64,000 bases of DNA from Dromiciops gliroides (GCF_019393635.1 NC_057864.1:86199882-86263881), one strand, 5' to 3'. Positions 46,030 to 57,643 are shown, counted from the first letter of the stretch. A program made the numbers and translations. The notes: generated by a model not told the origin, from the sequence alone.

Positions 46030-47365
46030 ATAAACACAAAAATCCTGTCTTTGGGTGCAAGAACTCACCATTTGACAGAAACTGCTTGGAAAACTAGAAA
46101 GAGGTCCAGCAGAAACTAAGCACATATCAATGTCTCCCACTGTATACAACATTAAGGTCAAAATGGGTACATGATTTAGACATAAAAGGTGATATCATAA
46201 GAAAATTAGGGAATCATGTGTGTGTGGGGGGGGAGAAAGCAACTGTCAGATCTACAGATAAGGAAAGATTTTATGGCCAAATAAAAGAGAGAAGATGATG
46301 AGAGGTAAAACTGATCATTTTGATTACATGAAATTCAAAGTTTTTGTTGTTGTTGATGCACAAACAAAAGTAATAGAGACAAAATTAGGAAAGTGGGAGA
46401 CAGAAATTTTTACAGAGACTTTCTCATATATGTAGAGAATTGTGCCAAATATATAAAAGAAAGGCCATTCCCCAGCTGAAAAATGGTCAAAGGATATGAA
46501 CAATCGATTTTCAGAATAAAAAAATCAGAACAATTTAGTCATATGAAAAATGTTCTAAATCACTGATAATGAGTGAAATACAAATTAAGAGAATTCTGAG
46601 GTACCACTTAACACCTGTTAGTTCAGCTTTTATGACAAAAAAGAAAAATAACTGCTAGATGTAATGTAGAAATAATAGGTAAACTAATGTACTGTTGGTG
46701 GAATTATGAAGTTGTCTAACCATTCTGGAGAACAATTTGTAACTATGTCTGAAGGGATATAAAACTGGGCATAATGTTTGACCCAACAATATCACTACTA
46801 GGTTTATATCCCAAAGAGCTAAAAAAAGAAGGAAAAAGTATTTACATGTCCAAAAAATATTTATAGCAGTTCTTTTTGTGGTTGCAAAAACTAGAAATTG
46901 AGGAAATACCCATCAATTGGAGAATAACTGAACAAGTTGTGGTATGTGATTGTGACAGAATACTATTGTATAAGAAATGATGAGGAAAATGGTTTCAGAA
47001 AAACCTAGGAAAACTTATGAACTGGTGCAAAGTAAAGTCATCAGAACTTATATTCAATAATAGTAATATTGTAACAATGATAAGCTGTGAAAAACAGCTA
47101 CTCTAATCAATATAGTTGTCCATGACGGTTCCAAAGAACTCAATGAAACTTTCTATCCTCTACAGAGAGAACAGATGAACTCTGAGTACAGATTAAAGCA
47201 CTTTTTCATTATTTTTTAATGCTGATATAAAACTTTTTTGCATGAATTCACATGTATAATGGGTATCATATTGGTTACCTTCTCAATGGGTGGAAGGGTT
47301 CCAGGAAAGGAGAGAATTTGGAACTTGACATTTTTTTTAAAGAATGTATAAAAATTAAACAAATT
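46030..47365 (+). mobile_element. L1, 5'-truncated: C-terminal ORF2 and 3'UTR
   Basis: Starts near AAGAACTCACCATTTGACAG and follows ORF2: GTCAAAATGGGTACATGATT, TAGACATAAAAGGTGATATC, CCATTCCCCAGCTGAAAAAT, GGTACCACTTAACACCTGTTAG, GACCCAACAATATCACTACT, GAACAAGTTGTGGTATGTG, then the 3'UTR (GTTCCAGGAAAGGAGAGAATT) and an A-rich end at about 47365. Contains frame-breaking stops. A GT-run plus G8 interrupts it at 46218-46232. Confidence 0.8.
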
Positions 47366-47439
47366 ACAAATAAAAGAAAGAATAAAAATAGTTTATTAGA
47401 AAATATCACATATACTTTTACAAGAAGTCATTAAAGATT

Positions 47440-48049
47440 CTTTGAAAGATAAAACAACAAAAATAATTATTTTTGATGAAACTCTAATAGTAAATATCTG
47501 GTGAGGAATAAAGCAGGAATATGTATATTCACTGAAGTTACTCACCAATGAGATAAAGGAGATACCCTGAAGAGTTCAGGATAAAGAAGGATTCTCTGTG
47601 ATCTAGATTCTCCTCTCTGTGGGTGACATTGCAGAATTCATCAAGCCACAGAACATTGCAGAAACTCCTGAAATGATCTGTGATTATTTAAAAGAATTTG
47701 GCTTGTCTATCCACATGTGAAAGACCAGGTATATGAAGAAAATTTATTTCCCTGACTTCAGCATACATTTGGGTGGATACCCTGTAGAGCTTGTCCATCA
47801 GGATTTATATCTGAGATAGCCAATGAAGATTATTATTGAGTTGAGTTTGAATTAAACAAAAGAGAGTAGATTGGACTGCTTTTAGGCAATTTCACTGATC
47901 CCAAGCTCTCCCAACCCCCAATTTCAACTTTATTGACCCCATGCTTTCCATTAATGTCCATATTTTCCATATGATTATTCTGCCAGTGTTGCTGTATGGC
48001 AGTAAGATTTGAAATACACCTACCTTGAAACATAAAGAAGAGTATTACA
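47440..48049 (+). mobile_element. RTE-type LINE fragment (reverse transcriptase ORF remnant)
   Basis: Broken translation keeps the order of the RTE/Bov-B RT region: a GIKQ-type box, SPKLFTNEI-like text, a degraded FADDI box (VGDIAEFI), EMICDYLKEFGLSIHM, KTRYMKK, the VELVHQDLYL block, and YSASVAVWQ corresponding to the LLYG.E.W region. The catalytic aspartates of the ADD box are lost. Stops are frequent. RTE LINEs provide the tail of MAR1 SINEs. No 5' or 3' terminus seen. Confidence 0.65.
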
Positions 48050-48184
48050 TGGATAAAGCACCAGCCCCGGATTCAGGAGGACCTGAGTTCAAATCTGGCC
48101 TCAGACATTTGACACTTACTAGCTGTGTGACCCTAGGCAAGTCACTTAACTCTCATTGCCCCGCAAAAACAAAAACACAAAAAC
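48050..48184 (+). mobile_element. Marsupial CORE-SINE, 5'-truncated
   Basis: Begins at TGGATAAAGCACCAGCC, missing the first ~18 bases, and ends CTCTCATTGCCCCGC with (AAAAC)n. Flanked by AAAGAAGAGTATTACA (48034-48049) and AAAGAAGAGTGTTACA (48185-48200), 15 of 16 identical, inside RTE sequence. Confidence 0.95.
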
Positions 48185-48229
48185 AAAGAAGAGTGTTACA
48201 CAGAGGAAAATAGTAACAGAAATCTTTCT

Positions 48230-50280
48230 ATGTATTCCTATACTTTCCTCAGATTTTTTTTAGAACATTCTGTCAATTCGTACTTTCCATTTTGTTTTAA
48301 TTCAGATTCCTATTGCCTTCTTTTAACCAAAAGGGAACATAAACACAAAAATCAGTGTGACGGTCAATATCTTCTCAAATATTGTTATACAAGGGACTAG
48401 CTTCTGTCTACTTCTCTACTCTAAAGTGCCAGGAAGGGCCAAAAGACTCCATAGTGAGATACTTGTCCATTTTTAAGACTAAATTGTCAAAATTCATAGA
48501 AAATGACAGTGCTAAATATAGTAAAATACCAAGATTTTATACTTTATTTTAAATGTTCAAATGGATTTTTCTCAACATCAGGAGAAAGTGAGGAAAGCTT
48601 CTAACATGGAGAATATCTGCTCTAATTAATTTATGGGAGTACAAGGACAAGAATCACATTAGATGAGTAGGACTGGGAAGATAATCATTGGCAAAAAGAA
48701 GGCACTCCCAAGTAGATGAGATCACTGATCCTTATGAATATTGAATATCAAGTGTGAATTTGTTGAGAGTGTATAATTATTCTATGATAAATAAATAAAA
48801 GCTATCTCATATCCTTATAGTTACACTTCACATATAGGAAATCCAGGTGAAATATATGATTTCAAGTTTGCAGAATTTAGAACCATAGAATGTAGAGTTG
48901 AAAGTGAAGTTACTTACCTTCTTTTTCTTGACAATTTAATTTCTATTACAGGCTGTAGACAGAAAAATTCTTTGACAAGACTGTAAAATAGTCTGACATA
49001 TAAGAGCAATATCTGCAATACTTTTGAATTTCTCAGATTGCCATGAGAAAAATATTAATTTTTACTATCAAACTTGATCAACATTATGAGTAAAACATTA
49101 TAGCTTGGTTTTATTTAATATTATGTACAGTTATTATTTAGTCAATGAGTCAAAAATTACTTTTTTAAACCAATTTTTCTCCATACTACACTTGTGAATC
49201 AATGTACATTGAATTTCATTGATGAACTTGACAGTAATTTCCTTGCTGTATTTCCTGGAAAAAAATAATTGTACAACTTTTGAGTATAACTCCAGTAGGG
49301 TAGAAATTATCAGAATTTGTGGAAATGCCAGTTAATGTCAGGCATATTCTTTAATTGATTATGCCATCATATAATAGCTTTCTCTAATATGTAATGATTA
49401 AGTGTATTTGGAAAAAAAACCTAGAGAAATATGTATCTGATTTTAGAAATTACCTTTACAATACATTTTATAGAGTAATTGTTTAAATATAAAAATGAAA
49501 CTTATGATCTCAAAAGTTGTTGGTACTTCAGCTAAATTGACTAAGGTAGAGCTTATACCATTGAATGGAAATTCCCAAGAAAATATCAATAATTTATAAT
49601 TTAGTTATTTGGTTATTGCCAAATTGGTTACAATGGGCAAAACAGTTAGGCATATAGATAATGCCACAGTGTTAATTGTTTAGTCAATCACTGATTTTCT
49701 TATAGTCACTGAATTTTAGATTTCAGAGAGACCTTCAAGATTTTTTGTCTAACTCTTCAACCATTCAATAAACATTCAGAATATGGAAAAGACTTTGTAC
49801 TAAATGCTCTGGATTTTAGAAATATGCTCCAGAAATAGTTTTAATCAACTGCAACTTGTAGATGATCTGCGTCAAAACATTATGTAGAGATTGATACTTT
49901 CAAAGATTTAGCAAGAAGCTCTATTGTCCAAAGAGATTAGGGAATAGTCTTGGGAGTGGTAAATCTCATATGTCCACATACTCAATTTGGAATCATAGAC
50001 TTTTAGTTAGAAAGGAATTCAAAGGGCATCTACTCACATTCCTTTCTAAAAATAAATTTACTCAAACCCATAACAATCAAAAGTTCATTTATCCTTTGTG
50101 TGAAGATTTCCATTGCAATGGAACCCACTATTTTCTAAAGCAATCAGTTTCACTTGTTAGAAATTTATAAAGTTTCCCTTACATCAAGCCTAAATTTATC
50201 CCTTTGTAACGTCCATGCATGATTCTTAGTTTTTCTCTCTGGGACCACGGAGAAAAAGATTACAGCCTATTTTAGAAGAA
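48230..50280. other. Single-copy-looking DNA
   Basis: About 2 kb AT-rich DNA. Short MIR/L2-like traces at about 48880-48905 (GAACCATAGAATGTAGAG), 49745-49820 and 49985-50060. No gene, and no structure of note. Confidence 0.35.
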
Positions 50281-51090
50281 AACCCTTCAATTTTTTTTTT
50301 TTACATAATAAACATTTTGATTTATAATTTTGGTTCCAGTTTTTATGCCTCTTTCCCTCCCTCCACTTCCCCTCCCCAAGGTGACAAATGATCATACATG
50401 AGTTATACATGTATTATTATGTAAAACATTACCATATTTGTCATTTTGTACAAGAAAGGTTTATTAAAAGAAAAAAATAAAGACCATGCTTCACTCTGTT
50501 CCATCAATATCAGTTCTTTCTTTGGAGGTGGATAGTATGTTTCATCTAATAGTCCTTTGGGAGTGTCTTGGATCATTGTATTCTTGAGAATAGTCAAGTC
50601 ATTCACAGTTCTTAATCATGCAATATTGTTGTCTCTGTGTACAATGTTCCCCTGGTTCTGCTCACTTCACAATAAATCATTTTATACATGCCTCTCCAGG
50701 ACTTTCTGAAGTCATCCTGCTTGTTGGTACTTATAGCACAATAATATTCCATCACCATCATATACCATAGTTTGTTTAGCCATTCCCCAATTGATGCACA
50801 TTCTTTTGACTTCCAATTCTTAGTCACCACAAAAAGAACTGCTATAAATATTTTTGTACAAATAGATCTTTTTCTTTTTGGGGGGATGTCTTTGGGATAT
50901 AAACCTAGCAGTCATATTGCTGAATAAAAGGGTATTCATGGTTCTATAGCCCTTTGAGCTTAGTTCCAAATTTCTCTCCAGAATGGATGGATCTTTTCAC
51001 AACTCTATGAACACAGGAATAGGATCCCAGCTTTCCCACATCCCCTCCAACATCCAATATTTTCTGTTTTTGTTATATTTGCCATTCTGA

Positions 51091-51242
51091 TAGGTGTGAG
51101 GTGATACCTCAGATTTGTTTTAATTTGCCCTTTTCTGATCAGTAGTGATCTAGAGCATTTTTCATATAGGTGTGAGGTGATACCTCAGAGTTGTTTTAAT
51201 TTGCCCTTTTCTGATCAGTAGTGATCTAGAGCATTTTTCATA
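51091..51242. repeat. 76-bp tandem duplication within L1
   Basis: Two adjacent copies (51091-51166 and 51167-51242) beginning TAGGTGTGAGGTGATACC and ending GAGCATTTTTCATA. They differ at one position (CAGATTTG versus CAGAGTTG). The other L1 copies here have the unit once. Confidence 0.97.
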
Positions 51243-51299
51243 TGATCATAGATAGCTTTACCTTCTTTGTCTTAAAACTGCCTTTTCATATTCTTTAAC

Positions 51300-51402
51300 C
51301 ATTTATTAACTGGATAATAACTATACACATACACACACATATATGTATGTATATATGTATATATGTATGTATGTATATATACATATATATATGACTCAGT
51401 TC
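51300..51402. repeat. (TATG/TA)n microsatellite
   Basis: ACACATACACACACATATATG then mixed TATG and TA repeats to about 51393, in the ORF2 part of the L1. Confidence 0.9.
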
Positions 51403-51895
51403 TCAATATATATGAGAAATGAGGCCTTTATCAGAGATATTTGTTTCAAAAATTCTTTCCCAGTTTTCTACTTCCCTTGTAATCCTGGTTACATTAGTTT
51501 TGTTTGGACAAAAGCTTTTTAATTTTATATAATCAAAATGATCTATTTTTCATTTAATTTTATTCTCTATACCTTCTTTGCTCATAAATTCTTCCCTTGC
51601 CCATAAATCTGAGAGATAAACAATTCCATATTCCTTTAATTTGTTTATGGTATCATTCCTTATGTGTAAATCATGTACCAATTTTGACCTTATTTTAGTA
51701 TGTGGTGTGAGATATTGGTCTCTACCTAGTTTCTGCCATACTGTTTTCCAGTTTTCCCAGCAGTTTTTGTTAAACAATGAATTTTTGTACCAAAACCTTG
51801 GATCTTTGGGTTTATCATATACTAGATTACTATAGTCATTTACTATAGTGTAATTTATATCTAGTCTATTTCATTTATTTAATTCTCTATTTTTT

Positions 51896-52035
51896 TTTGC
51901 ATGAGACAGTTGGGGTTAAGTGACTTGCCCAGGGTCACACAGCTAGTAAGTGTTAAGTGTCTGAGGCCAGATTTGAACTCAGGTCCTACTGACTCCAGGG
52001 CTGGTGTTCTATCCACTGTGCCACCTAGCTGCCCC
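51896..52035 (-). mobile_element. Marsupial CORE-SINE
   Basis: Reverse copy GCATGAGACAGTTGGGGTTA through CCACCTAGCTGCCCC, in L1 ORF2 sequence. TCTCTATTTTTT on both sides (51884-51895 and 52040-52051). Third-group features: CAACTGTCTCA tail and GGAGTCAG. Confidence 0.93.
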
Positions 52036-54079
52036 TACCTCTCTATTTTTTAGCCAGTACCAGATTGTTTTGATAATTACCTCTTTATAATACAGTTTTA
52101 GATCTGGTACTGTTAGACCACTTTCTTTCTTTTTATTTTTTTTTTATTCCCATGATATCCTTGAACTTTTGTTTTTCCAGATGAATTTTGTTATTATTTT
52201 TTCTAGCTGTATAAAATATTTTTGATAGTTTGATTGGTATAGCACTAAACTAATAAATTAACTTAGGTAGGATTGGGCATCCTTGCTTCACCCTGATTGT
52301 AATGGGAAGGCATTTAGATTATCCCCATTACATATAATTCTTACTGATGGTTTGAGATAAATTGTTCTTATCATTTTAACTTAAGATCCTTTTATTCCTA
52401 TGCTCTCTAGTGTTCTAAATAAGAATGAGTCCTATATTTTGTCAAAGGCCTTTTTTGCATCTATTGAGATAATCATATGATTTCTGTTGCTTTTGTTATT
52501 GATATGGTCAATTATGCTGATATTTTTCCTAATATTCAACCAGCCCTGCGTTCCTGGGATAAACCTACCTGCTAATAATGTATGATCTTTGTGATATGTT
52601 TCTGTAATGTTTTTGCTACTATTTTAAAATTTTTGCATCAATATTCATTAATGAGACTGATCTATAATTTTATTTCTATGTTTTGGCTCTTCCTGGTTTG
52701 GGTATCAGCACCATATTTGTCTCATAAAAAGAATTTGTTAGGATTCCTTCTTCACTTATTAATCTCTTTTTAATTTTTAGGATTTCCAATTTGTTGTTTT
52801 TTAGGATCAGATAATTTAATTTCCAATTGGCTTTTAATCTCTCTTTCAATTCTTATTGAATGCAATTTTTTATTGCATTATGATCTAAAAAGGATGTGTT
52901 TACTATTTCTGCTTTTTTGCATCTGGTCATAAGGTTTTTATGCCCTAATACATGGTCAATTTTCATGTAGGTTTCATATACTGCTGAGAAGAAGGTATAT
53001 TCCTTTTTATTCCCATTCAATTTTCTCCGGAGATCTATCATATCTAACTTTTTAAGAATTCATTTCCTTAACTTCTTTCTTATTTATTTTTTTGTTTAGA
53101 TTTGTCCAGTTCTGAGGGGGGAACGTTAAATTCCCCCACTGGGATAGTTTTATTATCTATTTCCTGCTGAAACTCATTCAACATCTTCAAAAGTTTAGAT
53201 GCTCTACCATTTGGTGCATATATGTTAAGTATTGGTATGACTTCATTGTCTGTGGTACCTTTCAGTAAGATATAGTTTCCTCCTTTACCTCTTTTAACTA
53301 GATCTATTTTTGCTTTTGCTTTGGCTTAAATCATAATTGCTACCCATACTTTCTTTTCTTCAGCTGAAGCATAATAGATTCTGTTCCAACCCCTTATATA
53401 TACCCTGTGTGTATCTCTCTGCTTTCAATGTGTTTCTTGTAAACAACATATTGCAGGATTTTGTTTTTTTTTATCCCTTCTACTATTCACTTCTGGTTAA
53501 TAGGTGAGTTCATCCCATCCACATTTATAGTTATGGGGACCAACTGTTTATTTCTCTCTATGCTATTTTTCACCTGTTTATTCCTCCCCCCACTCCACCC
53601 CACTCTGACCTCCCACCTTCTCCCTTCTCACAAGTGTTTTACTTATGATCACTGCATTCGCCAATATCCCCTCCCTTGTATCAGTCCCCTCTCCCCTTCT
53701 ATTACCTCTGTCCCATTTTAAACTTCCTTATGGGGTAAGATAGATTTCTATATCCAACTGAATGTGTTTGTTATTCCCTCTTTGAGCCAACTTTGATGAG
53801 AGTAATGTGTAATCTTTGCTCATTTCCCCCCAAACTTCCCCTCCATTATGATAGTTCTTTTATGCCTCTTTTTTTTTTTTCTTTGTGTCTATGTGTGTGT
53901 GTGTTTGTGGGGTTGGGACAATTCAATACATTAAATTTCTCCCCTTCTTCTTCCATGCAATTTCTTTTTGCCCCTTTATTTTGTTTTCTGGGATGTCATT
54001 CTATCAGTGTTACCTTGAGACCACATCCTCTGTTTACATATACTCCAAATTATTCTTCTAGTAAAGTTGTTAAGACTCA

Positions 54080-54221
54080 GGGGCAGCGGGGGCAGCTAGA
54101 TGGCGAAGTGGTTAAAGCACCGGCCCTGGATTCAGGAGTACCTGAGTTCAAATCCGGCCTTAGACACTTAACACTTACTAGCTGTGTGACCCTGGGCAAG
54201 GCACTTAACCCCCATTGCCCC

Positions 54222-54257
<36 letters not shown>

Positions 54258-54420
54258 TTCAGGGGCAGCTAGGTGGCACAGTGGATAAAGCACTGGCCCT
54301 GGATTCAGGAGGACCTGAGTTCAAATCTGGCCTCAGACACTTGACACTTACTAGCTGTGTGACCCTGGGCAAGTCACTTAACCCTCATTGTCCCACAAAA
54401 CAAAACAAAAAAACAAAACA
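54080..54420 (+). mobile_element. Marsupial CORE-SINE (outer), split by another SINE
   Basis: First 8 bases GGGGCAGC at 54080-54087; the element is present again from 54262 (GGGGCAGCTAGGTGGCACAG) to 54420, ending CCCTCATTGTCCCAC and (AAAAC)n. Outer duplication AAAGTTGTTAAGACTCA (54063-54079) and AAAGTTGTTAAGATTCA (54421-54437), 16 of 17 identical. AGGAGGACC, TTGAC, CCCTCATT group. Confidence 0.95.
54088..54253 (+). mobile_element. Marsupial CORE-SINE (inner)
   Basis: GGGGGCAGCTAGATGGCGAA through CCCCCATTGCCCCGC and an A-run of about 30. It inserted 8 bases into the outer SINE and copied AAGA(C/T)TCAGGGGCAGC on both sides (54072-54087 and 54254-54269). AGTACC, TTAAC group, so this group was active after the outer copy's group had landed here. 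Confidence 0.95.
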
Positions 54421-54490
54421 AAAGTTGTTAAGATTCACAAATATTATAATACCTTCAATGTTGCCTTATCACCACATCCTCTTTACATAT

Positions 54491-55007
54491 TGTGAGAAAA
54501 TAATGGGATTTGGCAAATACTCAAAGGCTCACCTTGAGATTAATCTAAACTGATTGAATTAAGTGAGAGTGATTGACTTTGCTGATTAGCCTACTTCAAG
54601 TTAATTAGATTGTAACCACACCTGGCTAGCCCTTAAGAAAGTTCTCAGAAGCTTAGGACTTTGAACTCATCATGAGACCACCTTCAAGTCCAGTGAACCA
54701 ATGGATTTGGATGACACTAACCAATCAACCTGAAACAGTATGTAAGTACCACTTCTGCTCCAGACCTATAAAAAGCTTCCACACTCAGTTTGAGGGACAG
54801 TTGGTTGAAGTAGGCTTGTGGCAGAGGTCTTGAGGAAGAGCCAGACCAGGCTAGAACTCTAGGCTAGAAAGGTTTTTTCTTAACTCCACGGGTTCTTTTT
54901 TTTTTTTTCCTAATACCTAGTATGCTTTAATAAATGCTTAATGTCCAAAGACTGGTGGTAAAGCTTCTAATTTAAGGGTACCACACATTTAGATTTTAAA
55001 CACCACA
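54491..55007 (+). mobile_element. Solo LTR of the same endogenous retrovirus family as 29405
   Basis: 517 bp, ends TGTGAGA...CACCACA, flanked by a 4-bp duplication ATAT (54487-54490 and 55008-55011). It shares with the 29405 copy the order: AATAATGGGATTT, CTCAAAG, GATTAATCTA, ACTGATTGAAT, CACACCTGGCTA, CCAATGGATTTGGATGACAC, TATAAAAAGCTTCCAC (TATA 54767-54775), AACTCTAGGCTAG, TTTAATAAATG (polyA signal 54929-54934), CCAAAGACTGGT, TTTAAGG. A T-run expansion at 54898-54908 explains its greater length. No viral internal sequence adjoins it. Confidence 0.9.
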
Positions 55008-55189
55008 ATATACAACCAATTGCTCTAATAATTGCTCTTATAATAAAGTTATTAATACTTACAAATATTATCATATAGGACTATGAACAGTTTAATCTTT
55101 TGAAATTTCTTAGTTTTTTCTTTCTTGTTTCTTTTTTACCTTTTTATGTTTCTGTTATGTCTTGTATTTGGAGGTCAAATTTTTTATTC

Positions 55190-56100
55190 AACTCTGGACT
55201 TTTAATCAGAAATGCTTGAAAGTCCTCTATTTTCTTAAATTTCCAGTTTTTGTTTTTTGGGGTTTGTGTGTGTGTGTGTGTGTGTGTGCTGAAAGATTAT
55301 ATTCAATTTTGCTGGGTAGGTGATTCTTGGTTGTTAGCCTAATCCATTTGTCTTCCTGTATATTATATTCTAAGCTATGCCCTTCTTTAATGTGGAAGCT
55401 GACAAATACTTTGTATTTCTTACTGTAGCTACATGGTATTTGAATTGTTTCTTTTTGGCTGCTTACAATACTTTTTTCTTTGATCTGTGAGCTTTGAAAT
55501 TTGGCTATGATGTTCTGGGGAGTTTTCACTTTGGGATCTCTTTCAGGCAGTGATAGTGGATTCTTTCAATTTCTACTTTGCCCTCTGGTTCTAATATTTC
55601 AGGGCAATTTTCTTTGATAATTTCTATAAAGATATTGATCTGACTATTTTTATTTTAGTCATGGCTTTCAGGTAGTCCAATAATTCTTATATCTCTCCTG
55701 GATCTATATCTAGATCAGTTTATTTTTCCAATGAGAAATTTCTTTTTCTTTTATTTTTTTACTTTTTAAACTTTGTTTTATTGTATCTTCATGTCTCATA
55801 GAGTCATTAGTTTCTATATTTTCAAATTTAATTTTTAAAGAATTATATTCTTCAGTGACCTTTTGTATTTCCTTTTCCATTTAGTTAAGTCCAATTTATT
55901 TTTAGAGATTTATTTTCCTTAGTAAATTTTTGTATTTCTTTTTCATGGCTCTCTTTCATTATTTTTATTTTGTTCCCCAATTTTTCTTCTACTTCTGTAA
56001 TTTGCTTTCTAAAGTCCTCTTTAAGCTCTTCCAGTAATTCATTTTTAGCCCTGAGACCAATTTGCATTTTTCTTTTAAGTTTTACCTATAGCCATTTTGT
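55190..56100 (-). pseudogene. L1 ORF1, broken
   Basis: Coiled-coil part at 56067-55885 (LRAKNELLEELKEDFRKQ, VEEKLGNKIKIMKESHEKE), then the RRM region in other frames (near 55700-55640, including a SRRDI-type run) and the C-terminal part at 55529-55400 (KTPQNIIAKFQSSQIKEKSI, then IPCSYSKKYKVFVSFH). A (GT)n run at 55266-55287 lies within or just after the C-terminus. Frameshifts separate the pieces. Confidence 0.75.
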
Positions 56101-57085
56101 AACTATGTTCCTCCTCTATGTTTATGCCTTGATTTTTCTATATGACCATAGTAACTGTCAATAATCAAGCTTTTTTCATCTTTTTTTTTTTTGCTCATTT
56201 TTGTGCCTTGTTATTTTTATTTGAATTGGGCTCTCTTCCTAAAATGTCCCAGGGTTTGTACTTAGGCTCTGGGTCTTATTGCTGGTTTTCACTGGGCTTC
56301 AGGGCTTAGCTGCTTGCGTTTGCTGGGTTACTAAAGTTAACAATGTCTTTCTGGTGCCTGGACCTGGAGGAGTGATCTTGTTGTTGATCTGTCCCAGGGA
56401 TCGTGCCTTGCTGCTGGGTTACTCTGTTAGCAGGGCCTTTCTATTAGCAGTCCCTAGAGGAGTAATTTTGTTTCCAATATGTCCAAGTGTGTGTGGGGGG
56501 TGCGGGGGTCCTGCTGCTGGTTTGCTTTGGTAACCAGTCATTCTGCTAGCAGGCCCTGAAAGGTTAATTTTGTTGTGATCAGCTGAGTACCTGAGACAGG
56601 TTTGCCCTGGAAATAGTCTCTTTGTTGGGAGATCAGGGGTGGGGGAGGGGGGTTGGAGGGTGGAACAACTTGCTTTTGACCAGTCTTGGGCAGGGCTTTA
56701 CTACTGGTCAGCAGTAGGGTCAAAGCTTCTCTGGTGGTCTGTGCTAGCTTTGGGATACCTGGTGTGGGTCCCTGCTATGTTTTTCAAACTGCTCACCTTC
56801 CCCAGGGAGCTGCTGGTTTGCAGGTGGGTAAAGCCTCACTGGAGGATTGTCCCAAGCTCAGAACTCTGTTTCTGGTACCCTGCTGTGAGCACAGAAGCTG
56901 CTGATGCTGATCCTCCTGGACCTCACTTCCCTCCCACCCAGGTGAGACAGACCTTTCGTGCTAGGTAGGTAGGTCATTTCCCTGCTCCTCAGATGCTTCG
57001 AGGAAGTTTTAAGTCAGTTTGGTGGGGAAGTCTGGGAGAGTTTCAGTGGGTTGCTTCCTTCCTTGCCTATCTTGGCACAAAAAGT

Positions 57086-57640
57086 TCTTCCAATAATTTT
57101 GAATGATGTGATGCCTCTACCTAGCCAAGCTTCTGCCACTCAACCTTTTTATTCTCTAGGCTAAATACCCATGTTTCTTTGACAGATCCTAAGAGTGACT
57201 GATTTGCAGGTCCTTCATCATTCTATATGCCTTCCTTTGGGTGCTCTTCACTTTATCAGATGTTGTTTTTAAAGTGTGATATCCACAAGATACCAATATT
57301 CTAGCCATTTCTGGCTAGGGTAGAGTAGAACAGAACTATACTACCTTAGTCATGAACATCATGATGCTCTACAGCTTAACTGCACTGTTTTAAACTGCCT
57401 TTTTATACTCAGAAGAAGAGTAACAAGATATAGAGGATTGCCTTTGAAGATATGAAACATGTCTCCTCTGATATATACTAGCCATGTGAACTTGGAAAAG
57501 TCACTTAAACTCTCAATACCCATAGTAATTTCTCAAAGTCTGTGAATTACCAATATGTTTCATACTAAGAGTTCCCTCAACAATGCAATTTATTCATTAA
57601 GAGACATTGTCTTGACTGTCTTTTAAAAATGATTGCTATT
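57086..57640. other. No gene; MIR-like trace
   Basis: A + strand MIR-like piece at about 57430-57530 (ATATACTAGCCATGTGAACTT, GGAAAAGTCACTTAAACTCTC). The rest is unassigned. Confidence 0.35.
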
Positions 57641-57643
57641 GTG

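Larger units (their letters stand above)
50612..53540 (-). pseudogene. L1 ORF2 (endonuclease and reverse transcriptase), broken
   Basis: Recognisable pieces in N-to-C order: endonuclease C-terminal part at 53041-52853 (EYTFFSAV, IDHVLGHK, DHNAIK), the RT lead segment at 52600-52420 ([22 protein letters not shown]), a short piece of RT palm (near 52400-52270), then a jump to KFIW-type text at about 52190. The YADD-bearing segment is missing. The C-terminal region resumes at 51777-51550 (CWENWKTVWQKLG, YLSDLWAREEF) and ends at 50830-50612 (NWKSKECASIGEWLNKLWYM, MEYYCAI), the typical LINE-1 C-terminus. Frames change several times. Confidence 0.82.
50285..57085 (-). mobile_element. Long L1 copy with both termini, internally deleted and nested with younger elements
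   Basis: Reading leftwards from 57085: 5'UTR (to about 56200; start AAGATAGGCAAGGAAGGAAG on the - strand), ORF1 (about 56100-55190), inter-ORF region with two diverged ~90-bp direct repeats (about 55080-53990), purine-rich spacer, ORF2 (about 53540-50612) and 3'UTR ending in a T-run at 50291-50302. ORF2 lacks a large block containing the reverse transcriptase active site (join near 52210-52260). Later insertions are a SINE at 51896, nested SINEs at 54080-54420 and a solo LTR at 54491. The host segments alone come to about 5.8 kb. Non-functional. Confidence 0.85.

Noticed and set aside
56279..56968. Forward-strand frames of 72-109 codons rich in G, V, L and W.
   Set aside because: They lie antisense in the L1 5'UTR at 56.2-57.1 kb; no codon bias, domain or splice context supports a gene.
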